Shown here one piece after another: positions 59,918 through 64,000 of a stretch of 64,000 nt of DNA. The stretch is from assembly GCA_029718625.1 (NCBI GenBank), contig CM056396.1:28819652-28883651 (forward strand). Reading direction: 5' to 3'. Positions within the stretch are counted from its first letter, which is position 1; each line of letters opens with the position of its first letter. The position numbers were made by a program, and so were the translations under genes. The notes beneath the pieces were generated by a model, which was not told where the DNA came from, made no database searches, and was given only the letters and a program-made list of their open reading frames with translations. This DNA is from Synaphobranchus kaupii (lineage: Eukaryota; Chordata; Actinopteri; Anguilliformes; Synaphobranchidae).

Positions 59918-61562
59918 TGATCCGTCTTGTCGTGTTCACCTAAAAAACCTGACACAGAATAACAAAGCTCTTCTCCACCACCTGCATCCAGTCAAGCATC
60001 TCATCTGCAAGGGAATGGCACGTCAGCAGCTTCTTCATCATCGTCATCATCTTCATCGAATCTCTTTCCATGACACTGTCAGTTCCATCGTGACTATTTC
60101 TGGGACTCCCGCTCATCATGTCTACTTGTACCGCTGCCTCATTTCTACCGTTCATGCTCACCTTCTCTCTTCAGCCGTGTGTCAGATGTCTGACTGACCC
60201 CCTTCCTTTGTGTGTGAACCTTCATTACTGTTCACTCCACTATGATGTCCTTACAATTATGTAGAATGATGATCGGCCTTCATTAGATTAGCTGGAGAAG
60301 GAAAATTCTGCCGGTAGTGTGTAGATGTTTGAGCTAAATAAAGAACTCAATCTATTGTAGTATAAGTCTGTAACGTAATAAAACGTGGAGAAGGTGAAAG
60401 GGGTGTGCAGACTTTCCGGCTTGACTGTATAGTTATATTGATTATTGTCCCATCCCTATACAAGTCATTTCTTACAATAAAATCTGTAATAAAGTGAGAG
60501 GGTCTTACCTGAAATAATGCTGTGCTCCGGGTGCTTGATTATCTTTCATTCCTGCAATGAAAACAACTTGAAACCTTTATTTTTTAGCCAAATTAGTAGA
60601 AACTGGGGAAGAAAGCATAAAATCCCCCACCTCCAAACAAAATAAAATAAAATATACTATTTACATACCTTTCACATTTGCACAGTAGAAGGACATACCT
60701 GTCTGTTATACGTACGTTGCTTGTAGATCCTGCTGCTCTTAGCTTCTCTGCATGAAAATTTGCGTTCATGAAGCGGACATTACAGTGCACGAATTTGAAA
60801 AAGAACTGGACCTGGCCATTTGCGGTTGTGTGTCTGCTGTTGGAAACGGACATAATCTCGTACACGGAGGTGTTCTGTTCAAGTGGTATGGGGAGCCGAA
60901 GTTGCCCATGGAGCTTGGGGAGGACTATATGCTGACAGTACCCGTCCTTGTGATATGCAGGGAAACCCCTCTTCTACACCATCTGCATCCAGTCATCTGT
61001 GTGATCCATTAGCCTTTAGACACTCGCTGTATCAGAAAGGTCAGTGAAATCACTTTCCCAGGCTTCTAACTGGCTTCTGTTTGAAATTGAATCCAGTCTC
61101 CACCCACAGTAAAGGGTGAAAAAAGGGCGAAGTCTCCAACTTACCTTCGCAGTGACTGCCCTGTGAAACGTCATCGTGCCACTTCCACTGTGTCGGCACT
61201 TTTTGGCTTTTCTTGCACCCCTCATCGGAGGACATCTTTGATATTTTAAGTCTGGCCTGCGCCAAGTAGCCGATCCACTGCTCTGCACTCATCAGCCAAA
61301 GCCAGTGTGATGATCTCACTTCCTCCCGTTCAGCCGTGTTGCACAGTCTTACACATTGCCCTCTTCACTTGGGCAATTCCGCGGTAATGGAATTACAATT
61401 TTGGCCTTAATTTTACTTGCCTGAGGGCTGCGCTGCAGATCTTCCAGGGGAATAAGGCATAGTGCCAAGTCTTCTTCTTCATCCACTGTAAAATCACAGC
61501 AAGCTACAATGTGAACCTTGATGGACACTGACCTCAGTTTGTTGTCCTGGCAGTCACAGTCC

Positions 61563-62275
61563 TCAATCTCTTCTCTGACTGGCAGCTGCTGTTTGTTGCC
61601 CTGCTGTGAAGGCCAATTCTGCTGAAGCGTTGGGAAGCTCTGAACTATCTGTGGAGGTTAGCTGCTGATGTTCCTGTCCACTGGTTCCACTGCTGTTACT
61701 GGGAGTTCGTACACCAGGAGAGGTTAGAGGAGATTGGGGAGGACCGTGTGCTGACAGCTCCAGGCCTTGGGTTACACAGGGAGACCACCCTTTCTCCACC
61801 TTCTGCACCCAGTCATGTGCATAGTCTGATGTCCTCTTCACACATACTGTCACAGAGTGAGCAGCTGAACCACTTCCCTTGACTTCTCACTGGCTTCTCT
61901 GTTAGAGTTGGAATCCACTCTCTAGCCACTTTGAGCCACATGTTGTCATGCACCTTGCTGTTGCCTTTCTTCAGTACCAGCATCTTCATACTACTGGGCT
62001 AGAAGGTCACTCTTGCTTAGGTAATGGACAAGTCTAGATCGTCAAGCATCCGTCTCCCCTCTGTCACCAACTGTGCAGTGATGGTTATGCCATCTGTGAA
62101 GGTTCGTGTTGGGGCTGCCACACCTTGGATTTCGTCATAGGTCCTCTGTTTGGACTTCCTGCAGAGTCCACAAGGATGTAGACGGCAGCCAAAATGGACG
62201 CCGTGCACCCCGTAACCATGTCCACTGCCAGCCTCTGGTAGTACGCTCACAAACTGTAACCCTCATCCTGAACAT
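61563..62275 (-). pseudogene. reverse transcriptase relic, minus arm, unit 4
   Basis: The counterpart of 53091-53803, without the unit 3 internal deletion. Confidence 0.6.
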
Positions 62276-62599
62276 TTTTAAATTATTTTTATTGATTTAT
62301 TTTACATTTATTTAGTTTTATTTATGTTTTTATATTAATGTACTGTTTATTATTATTTTATTTAAAATATTTTTTATTTTATATATTTTTTTTACTTTAG
62401 TAATTTATTATTTTTAATTAGATTTAATATAAATAGAAATAAAAAATAAATAAAACGCATTTGATTTTAACGTTTTAATGTTATTTCAAGTTACTTTATA
62501 AGTTTTAAATTTTTTTTATTTTTTGGTTTTAATTATTTATTTTTATTATTTTTTATTATGATTATTATTTTTATTATCATTATTATTTTTTAGCCTACA

Positions 62600-63320
62600 G
62601 GGCTACTTTGATGAGTTCAGGATGAGGGTTACTGGGTGGGACTGTATTACCAAACAGCAGGGGCTGGGGGTGGATGCACAGTCTCCATCATAGCCGCCAT
62701 TTACATCCTTGCGGACTCTGCAGAAAGACTAGGCAGAGGGCCCAAGATGAAACCGAAGATGTGGCAGCCACCGACATGAACTTTCATGGACAGCATGACC
62801 ATCGCTACACGGTCGGTGAAAGAAGGGAGGTGGGTGCCTGAAGACCTGGACAGATCCACCGCCTAAGCAAGAATGACCTTCAAACCCAGCAATTCAAGGA
62901 GGCTGGTACTGAAGAGAGACAAGGGCAAGGCGGATGACAACACTTGGTTCAAAGTGGCTGGAGAGTGGATTCCAGCACAAACGGAAAAAGCCAGTTGGAA
63001 GCCTGGGGAGGTGGTTAGACTGATCACCCTGTGGCACGGTGAGTGTGAAAAGATACAAGAGATCAAACAGGTGACTGGATGTAGAAGGTGGAGATGGATG
63101 GTGTCCCTGTGAGACTCAAGACCTGGTGCTGTTAGCTCAAGGTCCTCCCCAAGCTTCCTTCCAGTGTACAAAGCCCCAGCATCAACAGAGGAACCAATGG
63201 ACAGGAAGATCAGCGGTGACCTCTTTAGACAGTTTGGAGCTCCCCAAAGCTTCAGCAGAACTAACCTTTACTACTCCTCTCCATCTTCTGCATCTACTTA
63301 AGGTTCTTATACATGTGTGA
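62600..63320 (+). pseudogene. reverse transcriptase relic, plus arm, unit 4
   Basis: The counterpart of 58231-58951. The open part is interrupted by a stop at about 63111, as in unit 1. Confidence 0.6.
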
Positions 63321-63415
63321 CTGGTGCATCAAAAGCTTCTTTTCATCACCATCTTCAAACCCGTTTTCCGTGACACTCTCAACACCACGTGAGGAATTCC
63401 GGGCCTCCCGCTCAC

Positions 63416-64000
63416 TGACGCACCAGGAGGAGGCAGAGGCTAAGGTCCGGGACATGGCGGCAGCAGGAGTGATCTGTCCCTCCAAGAGTCCCTGGGCATT
63501 CCTGGTGCTGCTGGTGTGGAAGAAAGATGGCTCCCTCTGGTTCTGTGTGGACAACAGCCCGCTGAACATGGGCTGTTTCCGAATCAGAGCCCCGTCCCAT
63601 GTGTCCTGTGTAGCCTACTGTGTATTGGGTTTGTTCTGTACTTAACAGCTTTATTTTAAAAAGTACACTCATCTGGTATACTCAATAGTAGGCAAGTGCG
63701 CTGATTCAGACATGGCCATGGTGAAGATTCATAGCCCCTTCTTGCATTGATGCCCTGGACAGCATAGTGGATTCTACTGGGCGTGGTGGCAGGGGTCCCG
63801 CTCTTCTGAGCATACATATACAACATCGACAGTTCTGCATACTGTATGTATGGACCATTCAGCTCTCCAATGGCTACTAATGTTTATGGAACCCGAAGGC
63901 CAGATAGCCCCACTGGATCAACCCATTACAAAACTTCAACTTCATGCTCGAGCACCACTAAGGGAAGAAGCCAGCAATGCAGACAACCTCTCCCATTGCC
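63416..64000 (+). pseudogene. Ty3/gypsy-like RT and RNase H scraps, unit 4 (cut by window end)
   Basis: The RT scrap (63416-63645) is complete relative to other units. The RNase H scrap starts at about 63858 and runs off the window. Confidence 0.65.

Larger units (their letters stand above)
56194..60427. repeat. macrosatellite unit 3 (4234 bp)
   Basis: This unit lacks most of the foldback element and the DNA after it (junction at about 57182-57186, roughly 460-760 bp lost relative to units 1 and 2). It also lacks about 135 bp inside the minus RT relic (junction at about 57718) and carries a unit-specific insertion at 59797-59917. Confidence 0.93.
60428..64000. repeat. macrosatellite unit 4 (truncated by window end)
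   Basis: This unit shares the foldback deletion of unit 3 (junction at about 61420) but not the 135-bp deletion or the insertion. It runs past the window end inside the RNase H scrap. Confidence 0.93.

Noticed and set aside
46844..64000. An array of functional small genes in the macrosatellite
   Set aside because: The open frames are short, interrupted, and align to decayed reverse transcriptase and RNase H on one strand or the other.

Overview
This is a vertebrate, almost certainly teleost, genomic window. The evidence is small intron-separated exons with GT/AG borders, very many (TG)n, (GA)n and poly-G/C tracts, tRNA-derived SINEs with the ACATTAC-type tail common in bony fish, and foldback DNA elements. 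The species cannot be named from the sequence. No prokaryotic features were found.

The one protein-coding gene I can support lies on the minus strand from 41610 down to 6172. It is igdcc3 (PUNC, immunoglobulin superfamily DCC subclass member 3). I could place 14 exons with compatible reading phases: a 52-nt signal-peptide exon, four Ig domains (exons 2-8), two fibronectin III domains (exons 8-11), a transmembrane exon, and a short cytoplasmic tail. The model predicts about 730 residues once four or five apparent 1-nt indels are discounted. Intron 1 is about 11.7 kb and intron 6 about 7 kb. The presumed promoter is at about 41.6-42.2 kb.

The middle of the window is almost certainly misassembled. 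The block 20665-26187 (exons 5, 4, 3, 2) recurs as 26688-31577, and the two blocks are separated by exactly 500 N. They differ by a 609-bp TTAA-flanked foldback element (only in the right copy), a 276-bp indel, microsatellite lengths, and 1-nt homopolymer indels inside exons. This fits two haplotypes of one locus laid end to end better than a real exon duplication.

From 1 to 6171 lie the presumed 3' UTR, a GC/CpG-rich stretch (4.1-5.6 kb) and non-coding sequence. From 32.5 to 41.5 kb is intron 1, with SINE-like and other dispersed repeats and long poly-G/C tracts. From 42.2 to 46.8 kb are a 23-bp tandem repeat, an AT-rich palindromic array and a decayed retroelement integrase fragment.

From 46844 to the window end there is a macrosatellite: three full units and one truncated unit of 4.2-4.7 kb. 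Each unit holds head-to-head inverted relics of a reverse transcriptase around an AT-rich spacer, a foldback element in various states of deletion, and scraps of Ty3/gypsy-like RT and RNase H. Nothing there looks like an intact gene. No new biological system is demonstrated. The best leads are the false duplication with its polymorphic element and the hairpin-forming macrosatellite.
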